From: Membranipora membranacea
Lineage: Eukaryota; Bryozoa; Gymnolaemata; Cheilostomatida; Membraniporidae
NCBI GenBank assembly: GCA_914767715.1
Contig: OU612074.1
Span: forward strand, 19,206,062-19,270,061
Reading direction: 5' to 3'
Length of the DNA: 64,000 nt
In this document: piece by piece, positions 35,901 through 48,251 of the stretch
Layout: each line of letters begins with the position of its first letter
How positions within the stretch are numbered: position 1 is the stretch's first letter
Made by a program: the position numbers and the translations under genes
The notes under the pieces: generated by a model
What the model saw: only the letters and a program-made list of their open reading frames with translations
Database searches by the model: none
Told to the model about the DNA's origin: nothing

Positions 35901-38871
35901 TTTGTCCTAATTAAGCAGAGTTTGAGTTATGTGACATTAAAATGTGTTGAAATTTGGCTGACGGGCCCAGTGTCCTTTGTCGGAATTAACAGGAGTTCTG
36001 AACTATAGTAGTAGAAGCGTAGTGTGTTGTTCATGATTAAAAAACTTTCATTTGTTTCTGAATGTCTGGCGTGTTTGGCTGCCTAACAAGGCAGTACTGT
36101 GAAGAGTAACATGTTAATCCCTTTAATCCGTTAACGGAGCACCAGTCTTTTCATGGATTTTGATATCAGAGTGGCTCACATCATGGCTATTAGAGGCTGG
36201 CCATCTTTTTGAACTAGGCTTAGGTGATAAGTGGGTCTAACTTTCACTTCTTTTTGCTATGCATCCCACAAATCATTCATCATGATCGATTGAGTAGCTC
36301 AAACATGTTACATTGTTCTATGGACAGCAGCGGGATGTCATTACTGTTTACTGTTGATTTTGTAGATTTTACTCCCACATGTATGACAGCCATATTAATC
36401 ATGTCATACTAATAGATCCACTTAGCCCGGAGTTATTCTCTCATGAAGCCTTCAAAAACTACTGGAAAACTCAAGTACTGGATTCAGTTCAGGTATGAAT
36501 GTGAATCTACTATAATGGCAGGTTTGGTAAAGTATTCGATCGGCTGTTAGGGTATGCCTAAGAGGAGTCAATATTAGCTAAGGGTTTAGTTTGGCTAGTT
36601 TCTAGTGATAAGATTAGGTTAAGTAAATGTTAGTTAGCTATATATAACTCTGGTGAGCATTAATCAATCTGTTTTCTTGAAATTTCAACATACTTAGTTA
36701 CTCACCTCGTGAGATAAGGCTTATAAAGATAAGCGAGATTTTTGACACGATGCCTCACCTAGACCATTTCAAGCTTCTCACATTGATGAGCTTCCACACC
36801 TGTTCATATGATATGATTTGGGCCTGCGCTGTCATTAGGTATCCTCAAATTTGAGGATAGTTCTGAGAAACCAAGATGCTGAGCTTCGTCAATTTAATTC
36901 TCAATTGAATGATCTGTCCTCTCTTCGTTAACATACTTCCCTTCCCTAATTCTATAATACACCTATCGATGACTCGCATCAATCATTTTATGAATGTATG
37001 TCAGCGTATCGCAGCTTGCTGTCACAGAGTTAGGATATGCAGAGGGGGCATTTCAATGACAGTTATACCGCCTGTGCATGTGAGCACTTTGGACATTCAT
37101 GCTCCGACAAATGCCAACAACCCTGTTATCTATATGATTTACAATAGCAATTTTCTTCCAGACACACCTATGATGGGACAGTTCATGCCTCATTTAATTT
37201 AAATACAGATGTCAATCTCAATTCAAGTTTCGAACCTAATTCCTAACACAAACCTAGAACAATACGGTGTACATCTTGCAGGTTGGATTTTTGAAAAAGG
37301 TTCGAAACCAGTCTACTGTACATAAGGAATTATGGCTCATCATTTTTTGTTACGTTTTCATGACAAATTGCCATCAACGTTTCTATAAATAGTGAATTTT
37401 GCAGGTTCCCAGATTTTCCTTCAGTCAATCACAGAGTAAGGATATATCCTTACTATGTGATTCAATCAAACACTACAGGCCCTATAACAGTCACTGATAA
37501 GATAAAAGCAGAAGTAAGCTGCACCTGTTACTTTCATGAGATAAGCTACACAAACAATATGGTATAAAATGACTTCACTCGAAGCATGCAAGCCGATGAA
37601 GTCCTTAATGCCTTGCCATCCCAATATTGGGTGATTTTCGTAGCTCATTCTGAGAATGTTGATATGACTTATTATACACCAGTCCTATTTATCCTTCTTA
37701 TGAATATTTGTGTATTTCATAGTCTAGACAGTTTACTGGCGCCCTAGGATTAAATCGTCTTGGTTTTGTACTGGGACTGAGTGATATTCCCGATTACTGG
37801 TCACATGTCAGCGAGAGAGATATCGGTAATATAACAACTAGACAGAAACACTTCAGCTGTCACCCCAAACATCTCAAGTCCAGTGTGGATGAGTGTGCCG
37901 GTGTGCTGGACTCACTACAACAAATCAGGGCATGTTAACTTGGGATATTTTGTCATCAAGTCAGAATGACCTCTCCTTAAAATCGAGTTTGATGAAGTCA
38001 CTTGTAAAAGGTTTTTTTAGTGATTTTGGGATATAATGGCTCCTATGAATAAAAATTAGCTTTGTGATAGTACATTTGATTAGCCGAACTTTGGTGTAGT
38101 TTTTCATCTGTTGTTCCTGTCTTGTATCATTTTTAATTTCCTGTTTCAGACGCTCAGCTCAGTAAAGCCGATGCCTGGATCTCTACATTATACAATATTC
38201 TATAGAAAAGTGTTTGACATCATTGCTAGCGCAGAAGTGAATGATATATGGTGGAACACTAGAGAAAATATAGCTTCTGGTCTAAGCATACCAACCAAAC
38301 AAGTAAGCAACTTAATGATCAAAATCGTTTTCCATTTCATTACTTGTGAGGAAATTATAAGCGACAGTTAATATACTGATTCCCACTCCTCCTGCTTATC
38401 CATTTGCATACCTTGAAATTCAATATCGGTAGCTTAAATATCAAACTCTTCTACCAAAGGTTGATGGTACTATCGCCTGTTTTGTGTTTGGTTGATGACT
38501 TGTAATCTCTAGGTTCTTGGATTCGATGACACAAGGCATTGATTGTGACATTGTAACATCCGTGGTGTGATATTGCTTGTCTGTAGTCCTAATATGTGGT
38601 GTCTAAGGTTTTAGCATTCGCAGCGATGGTTGGTCAAATAGGCCTCGCTCACAAACAAACAGGACAACTTGTTTTGTCAGTACCACCTTAAGAGACGATG
38701 TTCAACTACCTAAACCTAAAAATGACTTTCTTGTTACAGATACGCCTTTTTGAGACCAACTCAACATCTACTCATACCTCACTAAGCGGTAAATACATGA
38801 GTGATGTAAGAAATCTCCTCCAGCAAAGAGTCACAGAATATAGAAAAGACAATGCGCCAAAGACATCATGA
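32934..38871 (+). CDS. Alpha/beta hydrolase-fold protein with N-terminal membrane anchor (8 exons)
   Basis: Exons: 32934-33064, 33794-33999, 34696-34821, 35372-35540, 36366-36492, 37723-37929, 38150-38302 and 38740-38871. Phases agree, 416 residues. A basic, polar N-terminus of about 45 residues is followed by a hydrophobic segment (about 48-69, with KWPLILLIIPPLI), which suggests a type II membrane anchor. The alpha/beta hydrolase core follows: APSGTSSDIW, the strand-turn CVYDRAGLGFSDRP (133-146), ILVGSELGALVA (199-210) and VILIDPLSPE. The nucleophile elbow reads G202-S-E-L-G206, with Glu204 where the catalytic serine of GxSxG normally sits. Either the enzyme is inactive or it uses an unusual residue. 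Intron 6 needs a GC donor (AGG|GCATGT at 37930). I recognise the fold but not the exact subfamily. Confidence 0.85.
34033..34205. repeat. MITE with CAGTGTAGTCCACTTAATTC ends
   Basis: The left end CAGTGTAGTCCACTTAATTC and right end GAATTAAGAGGATTACACTG are imperfect inverse copies. A second copy lies at 35859-35990. Both are in introns of the hydrolase gene. Confidence 0.75.
35471..35785 (+). repeat. 80-bp tandem array copying the end of hydrolase exon 4 and its donor
   Basis: Four 80-bp units start at 35471, 35551, 35631 and 35711. The first unit is the last 70 coding bases of exon 4 plus the donor GTAATGTATA. The others repeat this exon end and donor inside intron 4 with few changes. Use of any downstream donor would put a TAA in frame at the first exon-intron junction. 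Confidence 0.9.
35859..35990. repeat. Second copy of the 34033-34205 element (right end missing)
   Basis: Matches 34033-34160 closely, including AATTCAAACCTCTGGAGACC and GGCTGACGGG. The right terminal repeat is not found. Confidence 0.7.
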
Positions 38872-41735
38872 ACTTACTCAATTAAGATGTTACTTTTTTG
38901 TTCGTTTGTTCGTTTTAAAATGTCAACAGGTGCTGTTTGCTTCTGCCATTTTATTTTCAGTCATCATTTTGTGTCCTTCGACTCACCTTTGTAATAAGAC
39001 ATAATGATATCAGGTAATATGTTATTCAATTGATCCGCCTTGATTCCTGGAAAGAAGGCAATGCAAGACCTCAAATGGGAAGTTCACATTCATATCACAT
39101 TTATAAACTACCGACTTATAATAAGAGCCAGGGCAGACAGCCTGCCTACCCTCGCTAGTATATATTGTAAACATGCTTGAGTTGTAGTACAATACCAATC
39201 AGTGTATATATAGCATATCCTCCTAAAAGTTAATCTTGTTTGACTTGTTGATTCTGCATTCACATCTCAGCCTTCTAGAAGATTTGAGATGGAAGGATTG
39301 TGTTTTCTGAGTTACTTCTCTCTGGCTACTCACACCATATTTCCCATAGGACTTGGGCACGTTGAGTACGGCCAGGATAGATCTGCAAGATGCCCTGGAT
39401 GTTGGTCTTCATCCGTTGTAAGGCCAGCAAAGCTTGGTCTATATTAAACATCCAAGTGATTGGTTTAACTCATTGAAGTTGAACAACAGAAAGGCAAACC
39501 AGACCCAATTGTATTTTCATCGAAGGGAACAGGCTTTGCTACAAATAAGCCTGGGTGCCGTTGGGTGGATTCGGGGGGGGGGGGGCTCAAACTAAATAGG
39601 TCTGTGTGTAGCACCTTGACCTATCCTATCGAAAATACGGCGTGTGTAGCTAGACTTTTACATTTGTACATTTGATATGCAAACGAGTTACATAGACCTA
39701 GACCATAAACCTAGACAGGACACAATATGGAGCATTAGCATTGAAGCACTGAGGCACTTAATTGTGAGCGGCGTCATGACATTGGAAGGTGTAGAAGCAA
39801 TGATGCTATCATTGATTTACTGTCCACAATCCAGGGGGTTCTTTCAATTTGTAAGAGCACTCAAACCAATGAACTAACTAACTAGGTTTAGTTCATTGCT
39901 CAAACGGTGGCGGGATGCTGGTAGAGGCATTTCATTATCAACCACTTTCCCCAACTTAAGTTCATTGGTACTAACAGACCATGAATTTTACGAGATTTCT
40001 GCAGCAATGGCAACCATTATGTAGACTCATGCATAAAATTGAAACTATTTGAATGTGACTATGTGCCGTCCATTAATAGTGACTAACACACAAAGACAGA
40101 TTATTCTATGACTCACTATTTAGGGGAATTTGTGGGTGGGGAAACCCATGACTTTGATACAACCAATAAAAACTGGGAAAAACCACTGGTAGCCTGTGAG
40201 CCTAGCATAAAAAAATTAATCTATATTGGTGATTGTTGTTTTCATTGGCAAAAACGATAACAAGGAAGTGAAGCTATGTGTTTTTCGGCGAAGACTTGTA
40301 ACAAGTCGCTTTTACCTAATGACATGGCTCATTGCATTGGGGAATTTGTTGAATGGGAAATCCATTACCACAACGATACAGGTTAATTGAAATTAGAATG
40401 AAGTAGGGTAATTCTGGAAAATCACTAGTAGCCTCTTAACTAATGTGTAATGAGGGTTTGACGTGATAATCCCTGTTTTGTTTGTAATATCTGAAGAGTC
40501 TTCCTTCAGTCTATTCTAGAATAAAGATAACAAGATGAATTCAGCATAATCATAGAGGCAAGGTGAGCATTTTGTGTTAAATCATAATACATAGTAAAAT
40601 CATATCCTGAAAGTTTGGTGTTGTTGATGGAGGACTACTGTTTTAGGCATCAACCTCTGCGACCGACATACCTTTTACTTTGGCAAAGTTCAGTAGCAAC
40701 CACCCAAAAATACTGGACATTGGCAATTAAAGACATGAAGTCCCAGTGGCCCATGGTTTTAGGATATGGATCCTATTTGTTTCCTTCCAATCCAAACTTG
40801 TTCACCTAGTTTCATCTGTTTTCACTTTCATTCTTTAATTGTTCTTACCAATCTAGATCTAAGTCTTCTCCATTTGTCACAACCAACACTAATGTCATCT
40901 CGATGTCGATAGTCGTTGTTCTTGTCAGTTTCAGACTGAGTATCTTATGGTCTTGTGCTCGGGCCCAGTAAGGAAAACAGCTAAATTATTGGTCTGGTCT
41001 GGGTTAATCAGGTCTGACTATTCAACACAGTCTGTGTTTGGTTGAAGTAGTAGATACACCTGAGTATGTTGGAACAATTAATCAAGAATGTTTCCCGGAT
41101 GTGTATCTTGGCCACACTCCTGCAGCACTGATGGAGTTTTATTAATGAATATCCAGCTGCTAACTGATTGTGATTAGCCTGTCACACAGCCACGTGACAA
41201 GGTTAGATTGTGATGGTGCTATAGCCAAAAGGTGGCATTTCTGGTTTTATGAATTACCACATTGACATTTAGTTATACTGGTCTTCATGAGATATTGCTG
41301 GGCAACCATTCTCTTTCAATCAAATATAAGACACAGTATTTCCAATTGAGAGATGATTCGTCGTAAACAAATTTTTCCACATGTTACATAGGAATCAATT
41401 TTACTTTCAGTGGAGCTCGTGGAATAGAGAAATAAAGAAGCATTCACAGTAGCTTGCTCTTCCTCTTATTTCCCTCTCACCATCATTCAGCCTAACCCAC
41501 AAGTAATCTTCCACATTAATCATAACATCTAACAGCACAACTTGACAAATAGTACAATGTATGAAGAGTACATCTATTCAGCACCAAAATAACACCATAC
41601 AGCTATCCAGAAACATATACATATTTCCTTAGAACAATGTCTCTATCTCGCCGTCCCCAATAATGATGCTTCTAGCATCCCTGCCACTCACTGATCACTA
41701 TTCTGAGTCCTACACTAGCATCCCGTATTGTACAT
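38872..41735. other. Intergenic region after the hydrolase gene
   Basis: No exon is recognised. It holds a poly-G tract near 39570-39583, one arm of the GGTAGTAGCATTTC foldback family (about 39905-39960), an imperfect direct repeat (40115-40210 and 40338-40440, sharing GGGGAATTTGT and CACTRGTAGCCT), and a TAGCC/GTGACAAGG foldback at 41174-41206. Confidence 0.5.
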
Positions 41736-42379
41736 TTCATCCCGCCTACCTTATAACCACTACCCTCCTCTTTAGAACAGCTTATGTGTATTAAGATTAT
41801 GAAACATTACACTGCCTACCGTAGGGACGGGATCTTTGAAAATTTAAAGTCCTTGTTTCAGTTTGGCAGCGTGTTTTTCTTTTCAAAAGTTTAAAATTTA
41901 ACATGTTACTGGAACTTGTTTGTTATTATGAACAAAGCAGTAGTTGTGCCGTTTAAATTAATTAGAATAAGTATATATATAATTACGTACCATTATACAT
42001 GAGGTCATGAGGAGATGTAAACATATGTGTTATCTCATATCACAACGTTTTCACATAGAGGGGTTATGATTATGGTTATGATTACGTCACATTTTATATC
42101 CTTACTCAGTGATTACGTTGACATCATAGACAAAATAGGTTTTTATTAGCTCACTGCTTTATTGCTAATAGTAATGTCTAAATTTATTGTTCAGTTGATT
42201 TTGGTTATATATATCCACTGGAGCCAGAGAGAGAGAGAGCACTATTCTAGAACTTTTAGAACAATGTCAGAACATGTGATAAAGTTATTTATAGGCTTTT
42301 CTTAGTGTACTCCTTTTGATCAGACAGTATCTCTCACTACTTCCAGGTACAAGAATCGGACTGAAACCTGATTCCACAG
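41736..42379 (+). repeat. Inverted copy of the deaminase 5' region (copy A)
   Basis: Reads on the + strand as the - strand of 49366-48252 does, with gaps. Shared pieces include TATAACCACTRCC, ACAGCTTATGTGTRTT, GTGTTATCTC, TGATTACGTTGACA, CACTATTCTAGAACTTTTAG, TGTGATAAAGTTATTT, CTCACTACTTCCAGGTACAA and CTGATTCCACAG. Homology stops 5 bases short of the position matching the deaminase ATG. Confidence 0.85.
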
Positions 42380-45300
42380 TTTCCAGTGTATCTGGTTCCG
42401 CTCTAGAATCCGTACTGAGGTTACATGTTTGCTGGTGTGTTGTGTGTTAGACCTTTGAGCTATTTTTAAATCCGAAAATTCTTACATGTATGTTTTTTTG
42501 TTTCTGGATAAAAGTCCCTGACTTAACCCGCACCAGATTTTACCATTTTGATTTTCTCTCCCACAATTGCACTCCATCTATATAAATGTCCTAAACTTTG
42601 TCTCAAGCAATAATTATGCATGACAAAAAAAGATTACGGATAACAATTCAATTAATGTTGCAAGAATGAACAATGGTTGATGGCAACCTCATGGGCTGGT
42701 CTTTCGTAAGTCTTTTGATACCAAATGCCAAATATAATTAATATCAACCATCGTTAAGTTTTGTGGTATGCTATCATCAGATTTTTCTCGAAGTTTGTCG
42801 GAAGTACATGCTATACAAAATCATTACAATGAATATGACGTTTAATAAACTGCCTCTTGGTGATTTAAGTTGTAAAATTTTAAACATACACAGTTTCAGC
42901 TTTAACCTCACAGCATGGAAGAAATAAAATATCAATGTAAGGGGTAACATCATTACCTCATTACAAATAACTATTATTGCCTGAATTAATGTGAGATCGT
43001 TGATGTAAGGGTGTGCATAGTAACATCTCAATCAGGGAGAATATCTATGGATAATGATCGGTGCAATAAAAATGTTTATATATATATACCTTTCAATTTT
43101 CTTGGTAACCTTTGTTTGAATGGTTGATGATGGTGTGGAAGAATATGAGGTCATGTTAAATATAGCAGATCGCTGAATACTTTGCATCAAGTAGACGGTT
43201 GAAGATTTGAGAAGTGTAAAAGATATATTCATTTTTATGTTACTGCTAAGATATCGATTGAGATTGCATTTCGTTTAACTGTTTGGTATGAACTTACCCA
43301 AACAAAGTAAATGCAAATTAGAGATAAGTTTAGAGGTGACTTAGTGTTAACTAGCTCTAAATATCGGCTAGCTGAGGTCGGTGTCTATATAAACTGAAGA
43401 GGTGTGGGTATGTTAGCTAGCTTAAAAAAAAGGTTTCGTCTCAGGTATTTAGCTATTCAAGCATTTGCAAAGTACTTTTCTTCCTGCAAATTACTTCTCT
43501 AGGGTATGATGTATGTTTTAAGATTGCCCAGGTTGACGAAATAAGCGGATGGCTTTGCGATTTCAGGCCTCATTTCTAATTAAATAGACTCTGATAGACA
43601 TTTTTCAGATGAAAGTTCATGCTCTCTAACCAATTAATATTGCATTTCTACATCACGTCATCACTTCTTACAAGGTGGTTACAGATAATCTAAACTTGAA
43701 CCTAAAGGTTTGAAAAAAATGAAGAATCAGGCCAGTCTATCAGTGGCAGGGTCAGTTATAAATAATCCAGATATCTGATCAACTGTAAGGTTGTGTGGTC
43801 ACTGCTTGCTCCATTTTAAAAATTATTCCAGATAGATTATATATATATTAATATTAAATTTCCCTGAAGCGCCCTGTAACAATCTTAAATCATACTCTTA
43901 GGTTAGAGGCAAAAGAAGTCAACACCAGAATATTCACAAAGATTGCCTGTGTTCCATGTGACTTCATGTTGTGTTTGAGGATGGTCATAGACAGCTTGCC
44001 TTGTCTTATGTAGGGGGAGAATAGTGGTATGAGACCTTGATGTTAGAAAGACGCATATGATGTTCATCTGTCTGCGTTATGATTATAAAAGTTGTCTGAG
44101 TTTGAGATATGGGTAATTTGTGAGAGTTGAAGTTGTTCTGAGCTTTTGTGGTATCACACCTATTGAACCTCATCAGACTTGTGCTTCTCCCTCTTTTGAT
44201 TTGTTAGTTAGTGTGTATTGTACATCACGGGTCAATATTAGGCCTGTCAACGTGGTATCTTCCAAATGATTTAAAATTTAGCGTTGTCCCAGATCAAAAA
44301 GTGGCTGATTGGTATGTTTTTAGTTCGTCTGATTTTGATTTGATTTTTGAGTTCAACCTTCTGTGCCTCAAGTGGCAAACATTGTTACCATTTGCATGTT
44401 GTGTGATTGTTCTGCTTGTTTCTTTTTACAATAATGTTTTTTAAACAGAGTAAGGAGTTGTTTCCACATTGACATTAAGAGGACAACTCCTTATTTAAAC
44501 AATCAACATTATCTTATGTTCAAATTATCATTGTTCTTCCTATATACTGAGTCCTATCTGTCAGAAATACCAAATTCCAGTCCAAAGTATGGATTCACTC
44601 AATCATATAACAAGAGAAAACGTGGTTGGTAGGTTGCATGGAACACCCATTAGCTATCAGCCATGTTATTGTACCACAGCTTTATTAATCTGGTATTCAG
44701 CCTCATTCTAAATGCAATATATTTGGTCATATTAGATCTTAGATATTAGATTATCAATAAAGCAGGCCTAACAAGCCTCTGATGTTCACTACAGACCAGC
44801 TACGGTAATAAACAGAGGAAGAAACATGAATCTGACATAGATTACTTTATCACTGTCCATAATAATGTACTGACTGTTAACCCCCCCCAACCCTCTTTAT
44901 TCAAAATATAGACTTAAATCTATAGCAATCAACAGACAAGTTATTTAGCAGTAACGCATACTTGCCCATGCTACCAAGATTTAGAGCTAAGTAAGAGCTC
45001 CATTTTTAGAAACACCACCATTTTTTTTCCTCCATCCATCCTCAAACGCACAACATACTCCAACAAAACGGCGCTGAGAAACAGGCAATCTTAGTGAATA
45101 TTCTGGTATTAACCGAACAAGTATTTACTGTCAGTTTGTTATTACTTAGAGCCAGTTTTGCCTACTGTTTTGCCGATCTGTGAATCCACCTTTTATCGCC
45201 AATCAATTTCTGATGAAATGAATATAATTGTGATTGGATGTTTAGTAGCCTGTTGCGGCGAACAAAATATTTTTGGCGTACTTAGCGTATCGTGGAGTGA

Positions 45301-45398
45301 GCTTGTCTGGGCTTCAGGCTATTAATTGGGCACTCTGTCAGTGTACTGTGCAAGTTTATGAGTATTTCATTGTGATGTCATATATATATGTATATACT
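42380..45398. other. Intergenic region between copy A and the deaminase 3' end
   Basis: I looked for a second deaminase in + orientation after copy A and found no H-A-E or P-C-x2-C coding sequence. Open frames at 44211-44444 and 42777-43232 show no family signature. GCTAGCTNAAATT-like dispersed motifs occur near 43350-43420. Confidence 0.5.
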
Positions 45399-45404
45399 TT
45401 TATT
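45399..45404 (-). terminator. Polyadenylation signal AATAAA of the deaminase gene
   Basis: On the - strand GACAATAAAAG lies about 220 bases after the stop codon. Confidence 0.6.
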
Positions 45405-45624
45405 GTCAGCAACAATTCATTATTTTAAATGTTTTTCATGATGTGACAAAATGGCAAAAAAGAATAATGATACAAACAAAGATTCAACAAAAAATAAGAC
45501 TATGCCAATAAACTGAAAAAATGTTGCATTAGCCTATTCAAATTCAGCATTAACATATTCAAAGTAAGAGTGCTTCTCAATGCAGCCAATAATATTCACA
45601 GAAGGAATATGAAACTCATGTATT

Positions 45625-48247
45625 TTACCAAAAGCCTGCAGCACAAAGATTGTTGGTATTATTGGCTATTACTCCTTGCAAGTAGTTAGCGTAAAAATCA
45701 GGATGATAAGGGAGAGCAAAGGTTGGGCTGCCTATGAATTTAAAATCATGGTCTGCATATGCATCTGCCTGGGCTCTTGTTTGTGTCAAGTTGTGTGGTG
45801 GTGTTTTAGAATTTTTAAAAAATCTTTGTGCTGCATGCTCGTTGTAAAATACATGATTTACATATTCTTCCTTTGAATAAGTGATTTTCATACTGTGAGA
45901 TGGCAAATATTTGCTAAGCATCATACTGAGGTTTCGCCACTCAACAAGATTGAATGCTCTCACTGGCTTATAATTGGAAGATAAATCCATCAACCCCTGT
46001 GTGTTGTTTTGGAATATCCCGTAAGTAAATATACCATTTTTATCCTTTGTCTTCCAGAAGTACCTACTCTTACAGCCAGGACATTTGTCATGGTAACATT
46101 TATATGGGAATGCTGCAACTATATCTAACTCGATCCAATGGAGACCCCTTTGTATCGAATTAGTTTTTAACTTAATTAGTTCTTGGGAGCAGTTGTAACA
46201 GGGTGAATAATTCAAATAGATGGATATAGTAGGAGTCCTGATACCAGCTCGCTTTTGTGCGATGTATTCTAATGTAATAATATCCTTCAGCAATAGATAA
46301 TTCATCAACGCAACCTCAGCGTGTACCTCATTGGACTGGTTTTTTCTCCAATACACCTGGTTGAGGTACGGTAAGTTTACCACACAGTAGGTAACATTCG
46401 GCCACACAGCACCATGAGGTCCACTGCGCAGGAAATAGCCAAATATTTTCTTCATTGATCGATATTCTGGTGTGTCAAGTAAAACGGGACCAATATCTGT
46501 AATAAAGACCAACGAAGAGTTTATTACTTGAGATTTAGTCTCAACCACTATGAAAACATGATTTCTATGCGCTGGCTATATTGAAAATAGGCTCGAATCA
46601 CTCATTTCTTCTTGAGTTGCCCTCTCTCTGACTAAGTACACATACGCATCAAATAAAATAGCTGCTTTATCTGGCAAGGCAATATCCTTTTCACAACCAT
46701 ATCCCCATCAATTTCAGTGGCGCAAATGCTGAATCTGATAAATGATTCCAGGGGAAAAAGCCATGTCAACTCGTGAAATGTTAACACGAATCAGCCATAC
46801 AGTTGAAATCACTGCAAAGAAATTTAACCTCTGTCTTGAGCTCAATCAGATTTATTCCATATTAGTTATTCACCCTGTGATCTTTGACTGATAAATGGAT
46901 AGACATGGTGGCAAGCCTTAAAACAGCCAAATACTCCCTGAAGTGTTCGAAAAAGCCACATGATGAATACATGACCTTTATCTTAGGCCAATTGTCAAGT
47001 TCATTTAAATTTGCCTACATTTTTAGTAACTCTCTCTCATAGCTTTGGCTCTACAGTAGAAAGAAAACAACTAGAAAGGCTGGCAAATTTAAACAAACAT
47101 GATCTAGGTTTAGGATATTTCAATTTTCATACTTTCATTTAGGTTTATTAGTGCCCTTAAAACCTGGAAATTCAAGCATTTCCTGTCAGCCAATGATCGA
47201 AACGTTTGCTTTGTTATATAACTGGCTGACACAGATTATGAAACCCAATGAAAGTTCGGTGCTACTTGATGAGAAGAAATAAATTTAACTTACTTATACC
47301 CGCAAATCCTCTTGTAATCTGTTCTATAGATGACATCCTCACGCATGGGTTGTCTGTAAAAAACATTTTTAATTTGATGTCTTTGAGATTTGTGTTACAT
47401 CGATCAACATTTTTTCAGTATTGACTAATACAACAGAATCAGAACAGTTACAGAATGGAAAATTGCAATGCTTCAATTTCTCAATTACTGGCAATAAATC
47501 AAAATCAAAATTGTATTTACAACTTATTATTGCTGATATTGATGTAAAATTGTAATGTCTGAACTAAAACTGTTTTGAGCAAGACTACCATATTTCATGT
47601 CACTCAAATACATAACCACAAGACATATCTTTCATATTATAAATATAACAAATATACATCTTGTGGCATATTACTCAAAAACATTCAAATACTGCATTAA
47701 GTGTTTTTCTAATTATAAAGTGCAATTAAAGTGCCAAAATTGCACACTTGATCTGATGTCTAAAAGGCACTAAATTCTGGGTGGCCATTGGAGAGGGTTG
47801 TAAGGTTTAAGGGCATAAATATGTAAAGGACCTGAAACTGAAGATTATGAACTTACTCATGATTGGTAGCATCACTGATGATTGAGTGGGCATTTGATTG
47901 AGTAGCGGATTTACAGCTGCAAAAAATGAGTAAATAAAATATTAGAACTAAAAGTGTGAGGTAATTGACGGTAAAAAGTCTAGGTGTTGAGATTACATCC
48001 TCATTATTCAATATATGACATATGATCAAAAGAGACTACATGACCAAATCAACATGTCAACAAATAGATTGTGTGTATATACATTAAACAGGGCAGCAAG
48101 TTTATGTTTTATTATACGCATATTAATATATTCCAGTACATAAGATATTGACTTACCAATTGATGTTAGCTGGGGCTGCTGCTGGGGCTGTTGCCTTACA
48201 AAAGCTCCATTAGTTGGAACCATCATTATTGTTGAGGTGCTGGTCAT
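45625..48247 (-). CDS. AID/APOBEC-like cytidine deaminase (4 coding exons)
   Basis: Exons: 48247-48157, 47916-47857, 47353-47300 and 46496-45625. Phases agree and give 358 residues. The zinc-dependent deaminase signature is H127-A-E129 (NEVHAEVALMNYLLLKD) and P167-C168-x2-C171 (NYSPCYNCSQELIKLK). SPC followed by CxxxL is typical of the AID/APOBEC branch, which deaminates cytosine in DNA or RNA. A further metal-binding candidate is C202, H204, C207 and C210 (KCYHDKCPGCK). The first 50 residues are Ser/Thr/Gln/Pro-rich and probably disordered. No signal peptide is seen. The catalytic domain is entirely in the last exon. Invertebrate AID/APOBEC-like proteins are known and have been proposed to act in immunity; target and role here are unknown. 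Confidence 0.87.
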
Positions 48248-48251
48248 CTCG

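Noticed and set aside
42777-43232. Two antisense frames
   Set aside because: AT-rich, no recognisable domain, no splice context.
44211-44444. 77-residue frame that could have been a decayed deaminase paralog after copy A
   Set aside because: No HAE, PCxxC or flanking deaminase sequence could be found.
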